Source: Streptomyces scabiei 87.22 (GTDB lineage Bacteria; Actinomycetota; Actinomycetes; Streptomycetales; Streptomycetaceae). Taken from it: DNA of 64,000 nt. The notes below the pieces were generated by a model that saw nothing but the letters and a program-made list of their open reading frames with translations, searched no databases and was not told the origin of the DNA. Each line of letters starts with the position of its first letter. Within the stretch, counting starts at the first letter, position 1. The stretch spans positions 5,518,001 to 5,582,000 of the forward strand of contig NC_013929.1 of NCBI RefSeq assembly GCF_000091305.1, given 5' to 3'. This document shows positions 16,597 through 24,752 of this stretch, piece by piece. The translations under genes and the position numbers were made by a program.

Positions 16597-17619
16597 CTAC
16601 GGGCAGCCGCAGGACCGCCGGGCCACCAGCGTCGACGGGAACAGCTTCACCCGCTCGCGCCGGGACCCGGCCACCCGGATCCCGTCGTCCAGCACCAGGT
16701 CCACCGCGGCCCGTGCCATCCCCGTACGGTCCGTCGCGATCGTCGTCAGCGGCGGATCGGTCAGCGCCGCCTCCTTGACGTCGTCGAACCCGACGACGGC
16801 CAGCTCGCTCGGCACCTCGATGCGCAGCTCGCGCGCGGCCCGCAGCACACCGATCGCCTGGTCGTCGGTGGAGCAGAAGATCGCCGGCGGCCGGTCCGGC
16901 CCGGCCAGCAGCTTGAGCGCCACCTGGTAGGCGTCGTACCGGTTGTAGGGGGCCTGGAAGAGCCGGCCCTCGGTGGGGATCCCGGCCTCGTCCATGGCGC
17001 GCCGCCAGCCCTCGACGTGGTCGGAGACGGGGTCGCCGACGAGCGGGGTCTCGGCGATGCCGCCCAGACAGGCGACGTACGCGTACCCGTGCGACAGGAG
17101 GTGATCCACGGCGAGCTTCGCGCCGCCGATGTCGTCGGTCACCACGGCCACGTCGTCGATCGCCTCGGGCCGCTCGTGCAGCAGCACGACCCGCGCGTCC
17201 CACGCCTCTATCTCGGCGGCCGCGTTGTCGTTCAGGGCGTGGCTGACGAGGATCAGTCCGGAGACCCGCATCCCGAGGAACGCCCGCAGATAGTGGACCT
17301 CGCGCTCGGCGACGTAGTCGGTGTTGCCGACGAGCACCATCTTTCCGCGCTCGGCGGCGGCCTGCTCCACGGCGTGGGTCATCTCGCCGAAGAAGGGCTG
17401 GCGCGCGTCCGGCACGATCATGCCTATGAGGTCCGTGCGCCGGGAGGCCATCGCCTGGGCGACGCGGTCGGGCCGGTACGACAGTTCCTTGATCGCGGCG
17501 AGGACACGCTCGCGCGTGGCCGGGGCGACCGGCCGGGGTCCGTTGTTGATGACGTAGCTCACGACGGCGGTCGATGTACCCGCCAGTCGTGCCACGTCAT
17601 CCCGAGTCACCTTGGCCAC
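16597..17619 (-). CDS. LacI-family transcriptional regulator
   Basis: The protein has 340 residues. The N-terminal helix-turn-helix has the typical VTRDDVARLAGTSTAVVSYVINNG, followed by the hinge helix (PDRVAQAMASRRT). The periplasmic-binding-protein-like effector domain runs from about residue 62 to 335, with PDARQPFFGEMTHAVEQAA near its start and FDDVKEAALTDPPLTTIA near its end. It probably senses a sugar or related ligand. No transport or catabolic genes are adjacent, so the regulon is not evident. It ends with a Cys-rich RRSCGCP. Confidence 0.92.
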   Translation of the reverse strand: MAKVTRDDVARLAGTSTAVVSYVINNGPRPVAPATRERVLAAIKELSYRPDRVAQAMASRRTDLIGMIVPDARQPFFGEMTHAVEQAAAERGKMVLVGNTDYVAEREVHYLRAFLGMRVSGLILVSHALNDNAAAEIEAWDARVVLLHERPEAIDDVAVVTDDIGGAKLAVDHLLSHGYAYVACLGGIAETPLVGDPVSDHVEGWRRAMDEAGIPTEGRLFQAPYNRYDAYQVALKLLAGPDRPPAIFCSTDDQAIGVLRAARELRIEVPSELAVVGFDDVKEAALTDPPLTTIATDRTGMARAAVDLVLDDGIRVAGSRRERVKLFPSTLVARRSCGCP

Positions 17620-17713
17620 GCGCGGAGTCTACGCGGATGGATCGCCGCTGGGCAGGGCGTACGCCGGCACACCGATGGGTTACCGGCGCGTACGGAGCCC
17701 GGCGGCACCGCCC

Positions 17714-18493
17714 CTACGCCTCGGCCGCGACCTCGACGGCCTCCAGAGGCGCCGTCTCGTCCGCATCCGCCGCCTTTGAGGAGGCGGCCCTGCTCTTGGC
17801 GTCGTCACCGGCGCGCTCCGCCTTCTCGGGCGTAACGAATCGATAACCGACGTTGCGGACCGTCCCGATCAGGGACTCGTGCTCGGGGCCGAGCTTGGCG
17901 CGCAGCCGCCGTACGTGGACGTCGACCGTCCGGGTGCCGCCGAAGTAGTCGTAGCCCCAGACCTCCTGGAGCAGCTGGGCGCGGGTGAAGACGCGGCCCG
18001 GGTGCTGGGCGAGGTACTTGAGGAGCTCGAACTCCTTGAACGTGAGGTCGAGGACGCGGCCCTTGAGCTTGGCGCTGTAGGTCGCCTCGTCCACCGAGAG
18101 GTCGCCGTTGCGGATCTCCATGGGGGAGTCGTCGTTGACGATCTGCTGCCTGCCCATGGCGAGCCGCAGCCGGGCCTCCACCTCGGCGGGGCCGGCGGTG
18201 TCGAGGAGGACGTCGTCGATGCCCCAGTCGGCGGTGACGGCGGCGAGGCCGCCCTCGGTGACGACCAGGATGAGGGGGCAGCCGGGGCCCGTGGAGCGGA
18301 GCAGCTGACACAGGCTGCGGACCTGCGGGAGGTCGCGGCGGCCGTCGATCAGGATGACGTCCGCACCGGGGGTGTCGACAAGAGCGGGGCCTTCCGCCGG
18401 GGCCACGCGCACGTTGTGCAGCAGCAGGCCGAGGGCCGGAAGCACCTCAGTGGAAGGCTGGAGGGCATTGGTCAGGAGCAGCAGAGAACTCAT
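17714..18493 (-). CDS. glnR: Nitrogen regulator GlnR (OmpR family)
   Basis: The protein has 259 residues, close to known GlnR lengths. The receiver-like domain retains the Asp in ADVILIDGRRD but lacks the usual acidic pocket near the N-terminus (MSSLLLLTNALQPS), as expected for atypical phosphorylation-independent GlnR. The DNA-binding domain has LDLTFKEFELLKYLAQHPGR and GGTRTVDVHVRRLR. A charged tail (AERAGDDAKSRAASS) follows. GlnR controls glutamine synthetase, ammonium transport and nitrate/nitrite genes in actinomycetes. It is divergent from a hydrolase gene. The orthologue is recalled as SCO4159. Confidence 0.93.
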   Translation of the reverse strand: MSSLLLLTNALQPSTEVLPALGLLLHNVRVAPAEGPALVDTPGADVILIDGRRDLPQVRSLCQLLRSTGPGCPLILVVTEGGLAAVTADWGIDDVLLDTAGPAEVEARLRLAMGRQQIVNDDSPMEIRNGDLSVDEATYSAKLKGRVLDLTFKEFELLKYLAQHPGRVFTRAQLLQEVWGYDYFGGTRTVDVHVRRLRAKLGPEHESLIGTVRNVGYRFVTPEKAERAGDDAKSRAASSKAADADETAPLEAVEVAAEA

Positions 18494-18631
18494 ACGTCTG
18501 GTTCCTCCTCGGTCCCTGCGAGGACGTGTGTGGCACTGTGCGCCACCGCGATCTTCGAATGCGGCGCCGATCAGTGTTCTGCTCTGCGATCCCGGGGCCC
18601 GTACACCTGCGGTCATCTGGCGTTTCCCGCT

Positions 18632-18880
18632 CGTATACAACGCTTCCGAAAGCACAAAAGGACCCGGGGGCAACATTGCCCGAGTCCTCTGTCCAGCAGA
18701 ATAGCCCACATGAGTGCTGGTCCGGCAGGCCATGTGACGCGATCTTCCGACATTCCGAACTCTGAGACGGCCGGTCGAACGAGTTCGGCGCCACCCCGCA
18801 CCCCTTTGCGCAGGTTTCTACGCACTGACGACGGGGTGAATATCGAGGCCGTATACAACCCGAAAGCCGTTGTATACAAA
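18632..18880. repeat. Three GTATACAA motifs around the glnR-hydrolase intergenic region
   Basis: GTATACAA occurs at 18633-18640, 18851-18858 and 18872-18879; the last sits in the palindrome TTGTATACAA. The first two are each followed by CGAAAGC within a few bases. The first is upstream of glnR. The other two fall in the first codons of the hydrolase. An AT-containing 8-mer repeated three times in 250 bp is unexpected in DNA this GC-rich. Confidence 0.4.
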
Positions 18881-19579
18881 GGTGCGGCGGGCACCGGAAC
18901 TCCATCTTCCGGCCCTCTCGCATTCATCGTCGCGCACGGCTTCACCGGGCACGTTGATCGTCCACATGTTCGGAGGGTGGCGCAGGCGCTCACGCGGTAC
19001 GGGTCCGTCGTCACCTTCTCCTTCCGGGGTCACGGACGGTCCGGCGGCCGCTCCACGGTCGGCGACCGTGAGGTGCTCGATCTCGCGGCGGCGGTCCGCT
19101 GGGCCCGCGCCCTCGGGCACGAGCGCGTCGCCACGGTCGGGTTCTCCATGGGCGGCTCGGTCGTCCTGCGCCACGCGGCCCTGCCGGACGGCCCCGACGC
19201 GGTGGTCTCCGTCAGCGCCCCCGCCCGCTGGTACTACCGCGGTACGGCCTCCATGCGCCGGGTCCACTGGCTCATCACCCGCCCCGAGGGCCGCCTGCTC
19301 GGCCGCTGTGCCTTCCGCACCCGTATCCACCACCGGGACTGGGACCCCGTCCCCCTCTCCCCGGTGGAATCCGTCCCCCTCATCGCCCCGACCCCGCTCC
19401 TGGTGGTCCACGGCGACAGCGACGGCTACTTCCCGACCGACCATCCCGCCATGCTGGCGGCCGCGGCGGGGGAGAACGGCGAGCTGTGGCTGGAGCGGGG
19501 GATGGGGCACGCGGAGAACGCGGCGAGCGCGGAACTGCTGGCCCGCGTCGGGGAGTGGGTAGCGGGGAGGGTGCGGTGA
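18710..19579 (+). CDS. Alpha/beta hydrolase
   Basis: The protein has 289 residues. The fold is marked by AFIVAHGFTGHVDRP (oxyanion region), FSFRGHGRSGGRS, the nucleophile elbow GFSMGGS, the acid in VVHGDSDGYFP and the histidine in ERGMGHAEN. The first 45 residues are less conserved and use AT-richer codons, so the true start could be downstream. The substrate is unknown; similar proteins act on lipid or ester substrates in the cytoplasm. It is divergent from glnR and followed by a small MoaD-like gene after about 100 bases. Confidence 0.87.
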   Translation: MSAGPAGHVTRSSDIPNSETAGRTSSAPPRTPLRRFLRTDDGVNIEAVYNPKAVVYKGAAGTGTPSSGPLAFIVAHGFTGHVDRPHVRRVAQALTRYGSVVTFSFRGHGRSGGRSTVGDREVLDLAAAVRWARALGHERVATVGFSMGGSVVLRHAALPDGPDAVVSVSAPARWYYRGTASMRRVHWLITRPEGRLLGRCAFRTRIHHRDWDPVPLSPVESVPLIAPTPLLVVHGDSDGYFPTDHPAMLAAAAGENGELWLERGMGHAENAASAELLARVGEWVAGRVR

Positions 19580-19683
19580 ACCGTGTCCGGGAGGGTGCGG
19601 TGAACGGATGCCGCCGTGGTTTCCCCGTCGCGCCGCCCGCCCCGTAGCCTGATCCCCGTCACGACTAATACAGAGGAACGCAG

Positions 19684-19938
19684 ATGCCAAAGGGCACCGT
19701 CCGCTACTGGGCCGCGGCCAAGTCCGCAGCCGGCCTCGCCGAGGAGCCCTACGACGCGGCCACCCTCGCGGAGGCACTGAACGCGGCCCGCGACCGGCAC
19801 CCCGGCGAACTCGTCCGCGTCCTGCGGCGATGCTCGTTCCTCGTCGACGGCAACCCGGTGGGCACCCGCGCCCATGAGACGGTACGTCTGGCCGAGGGCG
19901 GCACGGTCGAGGTGCTTCCGCCGTTCGCAGGAGGGTGA
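19684..19938 (+). CDS. MoaD/ThiS family sulfur-carrier-like protein
   Basis: The protein has 84 residues with a ubiquitin-like beta-grasp pattern: MPKGTVRYWAAAKSAAG, a central helix (TLAEALNAARDRH), and the family C-terminus EVLPPFAGG ending in the diglycine that is adenylated and thiocarboxylated. It could be the small subunit of molybdopterin synthase or a sulfur carrier for another pathway. No partner MoaE, MoaB or ThiF gene lies nearby, so its pathway is undecided. A rhodanese gene lies 3 kb downstream. Confidence 0.85.
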   Translation: MPKGTVRYWAAAKSAAGLAEEPYDAATLAEALNAARDRHPGELVRVLRRCSFLVDGNPVGTRAHETVRLAEGGTVEVLPPFAGG

Positions 19939-19948
19939 CCCCCACATC

Positions 19949-21175
19949 ATGAGCAACCAGCCGTACGGGTACGAGGGCCACCAGGGCTACGACGAGTACC
20001 AGCGGGCGCAGCAGTACGGGGCCGCGGCGCAGCCCGAGTGGCAGGGCTACGACGAGGGCCGGGCCGCCCAGGCCCAGCAGTACACCCAGCAGTGGGAGGG
20101 CCAGACCTGGGAGACCCAGATCCAGCCCCAGACCCCGCCCGCCGGCCATCCGACGGAGACGGCGTACCTGCCCCAGCAGCCGGACGGCCCGAGCGCGCGG
20201 TACGGGCAGCAGCCGGGGCAGGACGGGCAGCAGGGGCAGCCGACTCCGTACGACCCGTACAACTCGTACGACCCGTACGGGCAGCAGGTGCCTCAGGCGT
20301 CTCAGCCACCCCAGGCTCCTCAGCCGACCCCGGCGCAGGCGCCCGTGCCGCCCCCGGCGGACCCCGCCGCGACGCCCGATCCCGGTTACGGACCGCCCAC
20401 CCTCACCGGCAACACCCGGGTCACCGACGCCCAGCGGGCGCGGGCCGAGGGACGGTCGCCGATCATCGAGCCCGGGATGCAGCCTGCGCTGATCACGGCC
20501 GTGCTGGGCCTGCTGCTGGCCGGTGCGGCGGCGATCGGCGAGTACGCCCTCGCCGTGCCCCTGGTGATCCTCCAGGCCGTGACCGCGGCGGGCTGGTTCC
20601 GGCTGAACGGCATGTGGCCGGCCCGGCAGGGCATCGTGCTGGCGTTCGCGGGCGCGCTCGCGGCGGACGCGGCCCTGTTCGCGGCCGGACGGGAGCACGC
20701 GCCCGCCGCGATCCTCGGGACGCTCGGTGTGTGGGTGCTGCTCGCCCTCGTGCTCGGGCTGCGCAGCCACGCGGACCCGGACGAGCGGATGTACGGCCTG
20801 ATGGCGACGGTGGCCTCGGCGGCGCTGTCGATCATCGCGACCGGTCATCTGGCGGCCGAGGCGGACGCGGTCACGGTGGGCGGGGTCGCGGTGGCGGTGG
20901 CCGTGGTGGCCCGCGCCCTGCCGCTGCCCACGCCGGCGTCGGTGGTCGTGGCCCTGCTGGCGGCGACCGGCGCGGGCATCGCCGTCGGCGGCGCGACCGA
21001 CCTCGGCACCTCCGGGGCTCTGCTCGGCGCCGGGGCGGGCGTCTGCGCGCTGATCGGACACCGGGTCGCGGCGTACGACTACCCCTCGCGCTTCGTCCAC
21101 TTCACCGCGGGGGTGGCCCTGCCGCTGACGGCCGCGGCACCGGCGGTGTACCTCCTCGGCCGCGCCCTGACCTGA
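19949..21175 (+). CDS. Membrane protein with Gln/Pro/Tyr-rich N-terminus
   Basis: The protein has 408 residues. The first about 170 are a low-complexity cytoplasmic domain rich in Gln, Pro, Tyr and Gly (MSNQPYGYEGHQGYDEYQ, later repeated YDPYNSYDPYGQQ). The rest contains roughly eight hydrophobic helices (ALITAVLGLLLAGAAAIG to AVYLLGRALT), short and Ala/Gly/Val-rich. It starts ten bases after the MoaD-like gene, so the two are probably one operon. The function is unknown. It is a conserved streptomycete protein, and the tail may scaffold other proteins. Confidence 0.8.
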   Translation: MSNQPYGYEGHQGYDEYQRAQQYGAAAQPEWQGYDEGRAAQAQQYTQQWEGQTWETQIQPQTPPAGHPTETAYLPQQPDGPSARYGQQPGQDGQQGQPTPYDPYNSYDPYGQQVPQASQPPQAPQPTPAQAPVPPPADPAATPDPGYGPPTLTGNTRVTDAQRARAEGRSPIIEPGMQPALITAVLGLLLAGAAAIGEYALAVPLVILQAVTAAGWFRLNGMWPARQGIVLAFAGALAADAALFAAGREHAPAAILGTLGVWVLLALVLGLRSHADPDERMYGLMATVASAALSIIATGHLAAEADAVTVGGVAVAVAVVARALPLPTPASVVVALLAATGAGIAVGGATDLGTSGALLGAGAGVCALIGHRVAAYDYPSRFVHFTAGVALPLTAAAPAVYLLGRALT

Positions 21176-21245
21176 CGGCTCCGCCGTCGTACGTTCGCCG
21201 GGTGCGGGGCCTGGGCCTTTCATGTCCGGCTGGGCCCGGGCTTTC

Positions 21246-21273
21246 AGGGGCGCGGGGAACTGCGCGACCAGCC
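21246..21273. repeat. Dispersed 28-bp intergenic repeat, copy 2
   Basis: This is an exact inverted copy of 9480-9507. It sits in the 312-base gap after the membrane-protein gene; apart from this element and Pro-rich shadow reading, I see no gene or terminator with good symmetry in 21176-21487. Confidence 0.7.
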
Positions 21274-21487
21274 CCCACCGGACCCGCACCCGCCCAGGCG
21301 CCCAGAACGCCCCGCCCGGAACGCCCACCCCGGCCGCCCCTGTCACAGCTGATCAACAAGGCACCCCGGCCCGCCCCACCTTCACACCCACACGATTACT
21401 CTCGCGGAGAACGGCCACTCAGGTCGTGGACAACGGGACTGATCGCCGGGCCGAACGCCGAGTGGACTACGTGGGGAACACCGAGAC

Positions 21488-22216
21488 ATGCGCGCACTGC
21501 GAATACTTGTCATCGTCGCCGTGATCCTGGGCGGCCTCTTCGTGATCGCCGACCGCGTGGCCGTCGGCTTCGCCGAGGACGAGGCGGCCCAGCAGCTGAA
21601 GACCAGCGAGGGCCTCGCGACCGCCCCCGACGTCTCCATCAAGGGTTTTCCGTTCCTCACCCAGGTCGCGAGCGGCGAACTCGACGACGTAGAGGTCGGC
21701 ATCGAGGACTACGAGGCGACCACCGGCAAGGCGGACGAGAGCATCCGCATCGCCGACCTGAAGGCGAACATGCACGGCGTCGCCTTCTCCAGCGACTACA
21801 GCTCCGCCACCGCCGCCACCGCCACCGGCACCGCGACCATCACGTACGACGAACTCCTCAAGGCTGCCAAGTCCGCGCCCACCCGGATCCTCCCCGGCGC
21901 GACCGCCCAGGTCGTCGGCCTCTCCGACGGCGGCAAGGGCAAGGTCAAGGTCGACATCAAGGTCACCTTCCTGGGCAAGTCGACGACCTACCCGGTGCTC
22001 AGCACGGTCACCGTCGACGGCGACACCGTGAAGGTGCACGCCGACAACCTGCCGAACCTCGTCGTCGAGGCCGCCGAGGGCCAGGTCCGCTCGATCACCG
22101 ACTTCGAGCAGAAGATCGACGGCCTCCCCGGCGGCATCAAGCTCGACAAGGTCGAGGCCGCGCCGGACGGCGTGGACATCACGGTCCGGGGTTCGAACGT
22201 CAAGCTCGCCGGGTAG
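21488..22216 (+). CDS. LmeA-family (DUF2993) phospholipid-binding protein
   Basis: The protein has 242 residues. A single N-terminal hydrophobic segment (ALRILVIVAVILGGLFVIADRVAV) acts as signal anchor. The rest has the DUF2993 pattern: APDVSIKGFPFLTQVASGELDDVEVGIEDY, then repeated amphipathic strands, ending GVDITVRGSNVKLAG. Family members (LmeA in mycobacteria) bind phospholipid or support cell-envelope lipoglycan assembly. A membrane-attached, extracytoplasmic role is likely. The start ATG is preceded by GGGGAACACCGAGAC, a modest ribosome binding site. Confidence 0.87.
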   Translation: MRALRILVIVAVILGGLFVIADRVAVGFAEDEAAQQLKTSEGLATAPDVSIKGFPFLTQVASGELDDVEVGIEDYEATTGKADESIRIADLKANMHGVAFSSDYSSATAATATGTATITYDELLKAAKSAPTRILPGATAQVVGLSDGGKGKVKVDIKVTFLGKSTTYPVLSTVTVDGDTVKVHADNLPNLVVEAAEGQVRSITDFEQKIDGLPGGIKLDKVEAAPDGVDITVRGSNVKLAG

Positions 22217-22244
22217 GACCGGGGCGGGATCGAGCGGGCGGCGA

Positions 22245-22283
22245 ACGACGGACGACGGACGACGGACGACGGACGACGGACGG
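22245..22283. repeat. Heptamer tandem repeat ACGACGG x5.5
   Basis: Five exact copies of ACGACGG and a partial sixth lie 29 bases after the LmeA-family stop. A seven-base unit shifts frame, consistent with non-coding slippage DNA. Confidence 0.85.
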
Positions 22284-22450
22284 TGACCGGCGCACGACGC
22301 ACGGACCTGCGCTGTCCGAGTGGCGAGACGTTCACGTCCGCGGGGCAGCTGTGACGATCGCTACACCCCTCGGGAATCGCCCCGCCGGCAGCGCGTACGC
22401 CCTTCCGGTCCCACATTACGGACGATCGCGTCTCATTATCCGACACACCG

Positions 22451-22480
22451 GTGACACGTCCGCCTGTCCGTCCCTACGAT
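22451..22480 (+). promoter_or_regulatory. Promoter of the sulfur leader transcript
   Basis: GTGACA (22451-22456) and TACGAT (22475-22480) are separated by 18 bases, a good housekeeping-sigma match. The leader-peptide ATG at 22489 is eight bases beyond the -10, so the mRNA should be leaderless. Confidence 0.7.
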
Positions 22481-22488
22481 CGACAGTC

Positions 22489-22569
22489 ATGAAGCGACAG
22501 GCGGATCTCACGAAGCGGCGGGCAGTAGACCTGTGCCGCGTCGCCGCCATGCTCTGTCGCACTTTCTGA
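22489..22569 (+). CDS. Cys-containing leader peptide (sulfur attenuator candidate)
   Basis: This short ORF encodes 26 residues, MKRQADLTKRRAVDLC then RVAAMLCRTF, with two cysteines in the last eleven positions. Similar Cys-containing putative leader peptides are known in front of sulfur-metabolism genes in Streptomyces. Its ATG directly follows the promoter, leaving no room for a ribosome binding site. The rhodanese gene begins 137 bases after its stop. Ribosome stalling at the Cys codons when Cys-tRNA is scarce could alter folding of the downstream RNA and raise expression. The attenuation model is inference; the peptide itself is directly visible. Confidence 0.75.
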   Translation: MKRQADLTKRRAVDLCRVAAMLCRTF

Positions 22570-22705
22570 GCGAGCGGCGGAGTCCTGCCGCCGCGTCCCC
22601 GATGCCTGCCCTGTTCGAGCCAGGGCCCATCCCTGCGCGCCCCGGCCGAACCGCCGGAGACACCCGCAACCCGCCCCGCCGTAACTGCCCCGGAGGAGTA
22701 AGAGC

Positions 22706-23545
22706 ATGAGCCGCAGCGACGTCCTGGTAGACGCCGACTGGGTCGAGGCCAACCTCGACGACCCGAACATCGCCGTCGTCGAGGTCGACGAGGACACCAC
22801 GGCGTACGAGAAGAACCACATCAAGAACGCCATCCGGATCGACTGGACGAAGGACCTCCAGGACCCGGTCCGCCGTGACTTCGTCGACCAGGAGGGCTTC
22901 GAGAAGCTCCTGTCGGAGAAGGGCATCGGCAACGACACCCTCGTCGTCCTCTACGGCGGCAACAACAACTGGTTCGCCTCGTACGCCTACTGGTACTTCA
23001 AGCTGTACGGCCACGAGAACGTCAAGCTGCTCGACGGCGGCCGCAAGAAGTGGGAGCTGGACGCCCGCGAGCTGGTCGACGAGGTGCCCGTACGCCCCGC
23101 CACCGAGTACAAGGCCAAGCCGCAGAACACCGCGATCCGCGCCTTCCGTGACGACGTCGTCGCCGCGATCGGCTCGCAGAACCTGGTCGACGTGCGCTCG
23201 CCCGACGAGTTCTCCGGCAAGCTGCTCGCCCCGGCCCACCTGCCGCAGGAGCAGTCCCAGCGTCCGGGCCACGTACCCAGCGCCCGCAACATCCCGTGGT
23301 CGAAGAACGCCAACGACGACGGCACCTTCAAGTCGGACGACGCCCTCAAGGAGCTGTACGCCGACGAGCAGGTGGACCTGGCGAAGGACACCATCGCCTA
23401 CTGCCGCATCGGTGAGCGTTCCGCGCTGACCTGGTTCGTCCTGCACGAGCTGCTCGGTGTGGAGAACGTCAAGAACTACGACGGCTCCTGGACCGAGTAC
23501 GGCAGCCTCGTCGGCGTCCCGATCGAGCTCGGCGCCAACAAGTAA
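22706..23545 (+). CDS. Thiosulfate/3-mercaptopyruvate sulfurtransferase (rhodanese)
   Basis: The protein has 279 residues and two rhodanese domains. The N-terminal domain has LVDADWVEANLDD and KNHIKNAIRIDWTKDLQD. The C-terminal domain has LVDVRSPDEFSG and the catalytic loop AYCRIGERS, with the persulfide-forming Cys233. It transfers sulfane sulfur from thiosulfate or a similar donor to cyanide or protein thiols. Start ATG has GGAGGAG upstream. It is followed by a DUF1416 gene 69 bases on, and preceded by the leader peptide, so all three are probably one sulfur-responsive transcript. The mycobacterial counterparts are named CysA or SseA. Confidence 0.93.
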   Translation: MSRSDVLVDADWVEANLDDPNIAVVEVDEDTTAYEKNHIKNAIRIDWTKDLQDPVRRDFVDQEGFEKLLSEKGIGNDTLVVLYGGNNNWFASYAYWYFKLYGHENVKLLDGGRKKWELDARELVDEVPVRPATEYKAKPQNTAIRAFRDDVVAAIGSQNLVDVRSPDEFSGKLLAPAHLPQEQSQRPGHVPSARNIPWSKNANDDGTFKSDDALKELYADEQVDLAKDTIAYCRIGERSALTWFVLHELLGVENVKNYDGSWTEYGSLVGVPIELGANK

Positions 23546-23614
23546 GACACCCCCGCGTACCCACCCGACCGGCCTTCCTTCCGGTCAGACCCCTATCTGA
23601 ATCTGGAGAAAGAC

Positions 23615-23902
23615 ATGTGTGGAGCGAAGGCCGGCGGCCCGGACGCCTCGACGATCAAGCCCGGTGAGACCACGATCCAGGGCCAGGTGACCCGCGACGG
23701 CGAGCCGGTGGTCGGTTACGTCCGGCTGCTGGACTCGACCGGCGAGTTCACGGCGGAGGTCCCGACCTCCGCGACGGGCCAGTTCCGCTTCTACGCGGCC
23801 GAGGGCACCTGGACCGTCCGCGCGCTCGTCCCCGGCGGCACCGCCGACCGTACCGTCGTCGCCGAGCAGGGCGGCCTGGCGGAGGTCGCGATCGCCGTCT
23901 GA
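23615..23902 (+). CDS. DUF1416 / SseC-like protein
   Basis: The protein has 95 residues starting MCGAKAGGPDASTIKPGET, followed by a compact carboxypeptidase-regulatory-like (transthyretin-like) beta-sandwich pattern (TTIQGQVTRDGEPVVGYVRLLDSTGEF, SATGQFRFYAAEGTWTV). Cys2 is conserved in this family, which in actinobacteria nearly always follows a rhodanese gene (SseC in mycobacteria). A role as a partner or acceptor of the sulfurtransferase is plausible but unproven. The gene ends just before a strong hairpin. Confidence 0.88.
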   Translation: MCGAKAGGPDASTIKPGETTIQGQVTRDGEPVVGYVRLLDSTGEFTAEVPTSATGQFRFYAAEGTWTVRALVPGGTADRTVVAEQGGLAEVAIAV

Positions 23903-23917
23903 GGCGGTTGTTCCCGA

Positions 23918-23970
23918 ACGGCCGAGGGCCGTACCCCTGGTGTCCGACCGGGGGTACGGCCCTCGGCCGT
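23918..23970. terminator. Strong 20-bp hairpin after the sulfur operon
   Basis: Perfect 20-bp arms (23918-23937 and 23951-23970) with a 13-base loop follow the DUF1416 stop by 15 bases. This closes the leader-rhodanese-DUF1416 transcript. Confidence 0.85.
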
Positions 23971-23991
23971 GCGCGGGCCTACGCTGGAGAC

Positions 23992-24255
23992 ATGTACGCC
24001 CGCCGGCGCCACGCCTACTTCGCCATGATGGGCACGTGCCTCGCGCTCTTCGTCCTGGCCTGGGGCGTCGTACGCCTCTGGTCGGTCCCGGTCGCGGTCG
24101 GCATGTGCGTGGTCGCCATGGTCATCCCGCCGCTGGCCGCGGTCGTCGCCAACCGGCGCGGTCCCGACGACCGCTGGTGGGACGACCCCTCCGGCGACCC
24201 GAAGTCCGACGAGTGGTGGGACGAGCTGGACGGCCGGAGACGGCCGAGACCCTAG
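23992..24255 (+). CDS. DUF3099 small membrane protein
   Basis: The protein has 87 residues with two hydrophobic helices (YFAMMGTCLALFVLAWGVV and VGMCVVAMVIPPLAAVV). They are followed by an acidic, Trp-rich tail (DRWWDDPSG then DEWWDEL) and a basic end (RRRPRP). This is the DUF3099 pattern of actinobacterial small membrane proteins of unknown function. The ATG sits 22 bases after the previous hairpin. It is convergent with the DsrE-family gene, 14 bases away. Confidence 0.8.
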   Translation: MYARRRHAYFAMMGTCLALFVLAWGVVRLWSVPVAVGMCVVAMVIPPLAAVVANRRGPDDRWWDDPSGDPKSDEWWDELDGRRRPRP

Positions 24256-24269
24256 ACCGGGTCCGCCGC

Positions 24270-24632
24270 TCAGTAGACGAGCGCCCGGGCGTCGTCCGCC
24301 AGCGCCTCCTGCACGAACACCTGCGCCCCCGCGATCCGGACGCCCTCGATGACGTCCTTCTCGGTGATGTCGCGGCGGGCGGCGCACTGGGTGCACAGGG
24401 TGAGCCTGCCGCCCGCGAGGACCGAGTCGAGCAGATCGGGGAGCGGGGCGGCGTGCGGCAGCTCGAACTCGGCGGCCCGGCCCGGCAGCGCGAACCACGC
24501 GGACTCGCCGGTCAGCCACAGGGACACCTCCACCCCGCTGGCCACGGCCACGGCGGCCACCGTGAACGCCTGGGAGCACCGCTCGGGGGCGTCCGCCCCG
24601 GCCGTCACCTTGATCACGAGCTTCTTCGCCAT
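24270..24632 (-). CDS. DsrE-family protein
   Basis: The protein has 120 residues with the DsrE/F-like fold pattern: MAKKLVIKVTAGADAPERCSQAFTVAAVA, a central ALPGRAAEFELPHA, and the C-x2-C-bearing segment LTLCTQCAARRDITE. DsrE-like proteins relay persulfide sulfur or act in related peroxiredoxin-like roles. The CTQC motif, and the rhodanese locus on the other side of the DUF3099 gene, suggest a sulfur-relay job. It is transcribed alone on the reverse strand. Confidence 0.8.
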   Translation of the reverse strand: MAKKLVIKVTAGADAPERCSQAFTVAAVAVASGVEVSLWLTGESAWFALPGRAAEFELPHAAPLPDLLDSVLAGGRLTLCTQCAARRDITEKDVIEGVRIAGAQVFVQEALADDARALVY

Positions 24633-24752
24633 GGCCGCATGGTAGTCCGCGCCGTGATCACCGCACCTCGCGGCGAACCCCGGACCCCGGCCGCGTAAGC
24701 TGGGGTCCGGCCTTGTGCAGTACCGAACCCCCGCTCATCCGAGGAGCACCCC

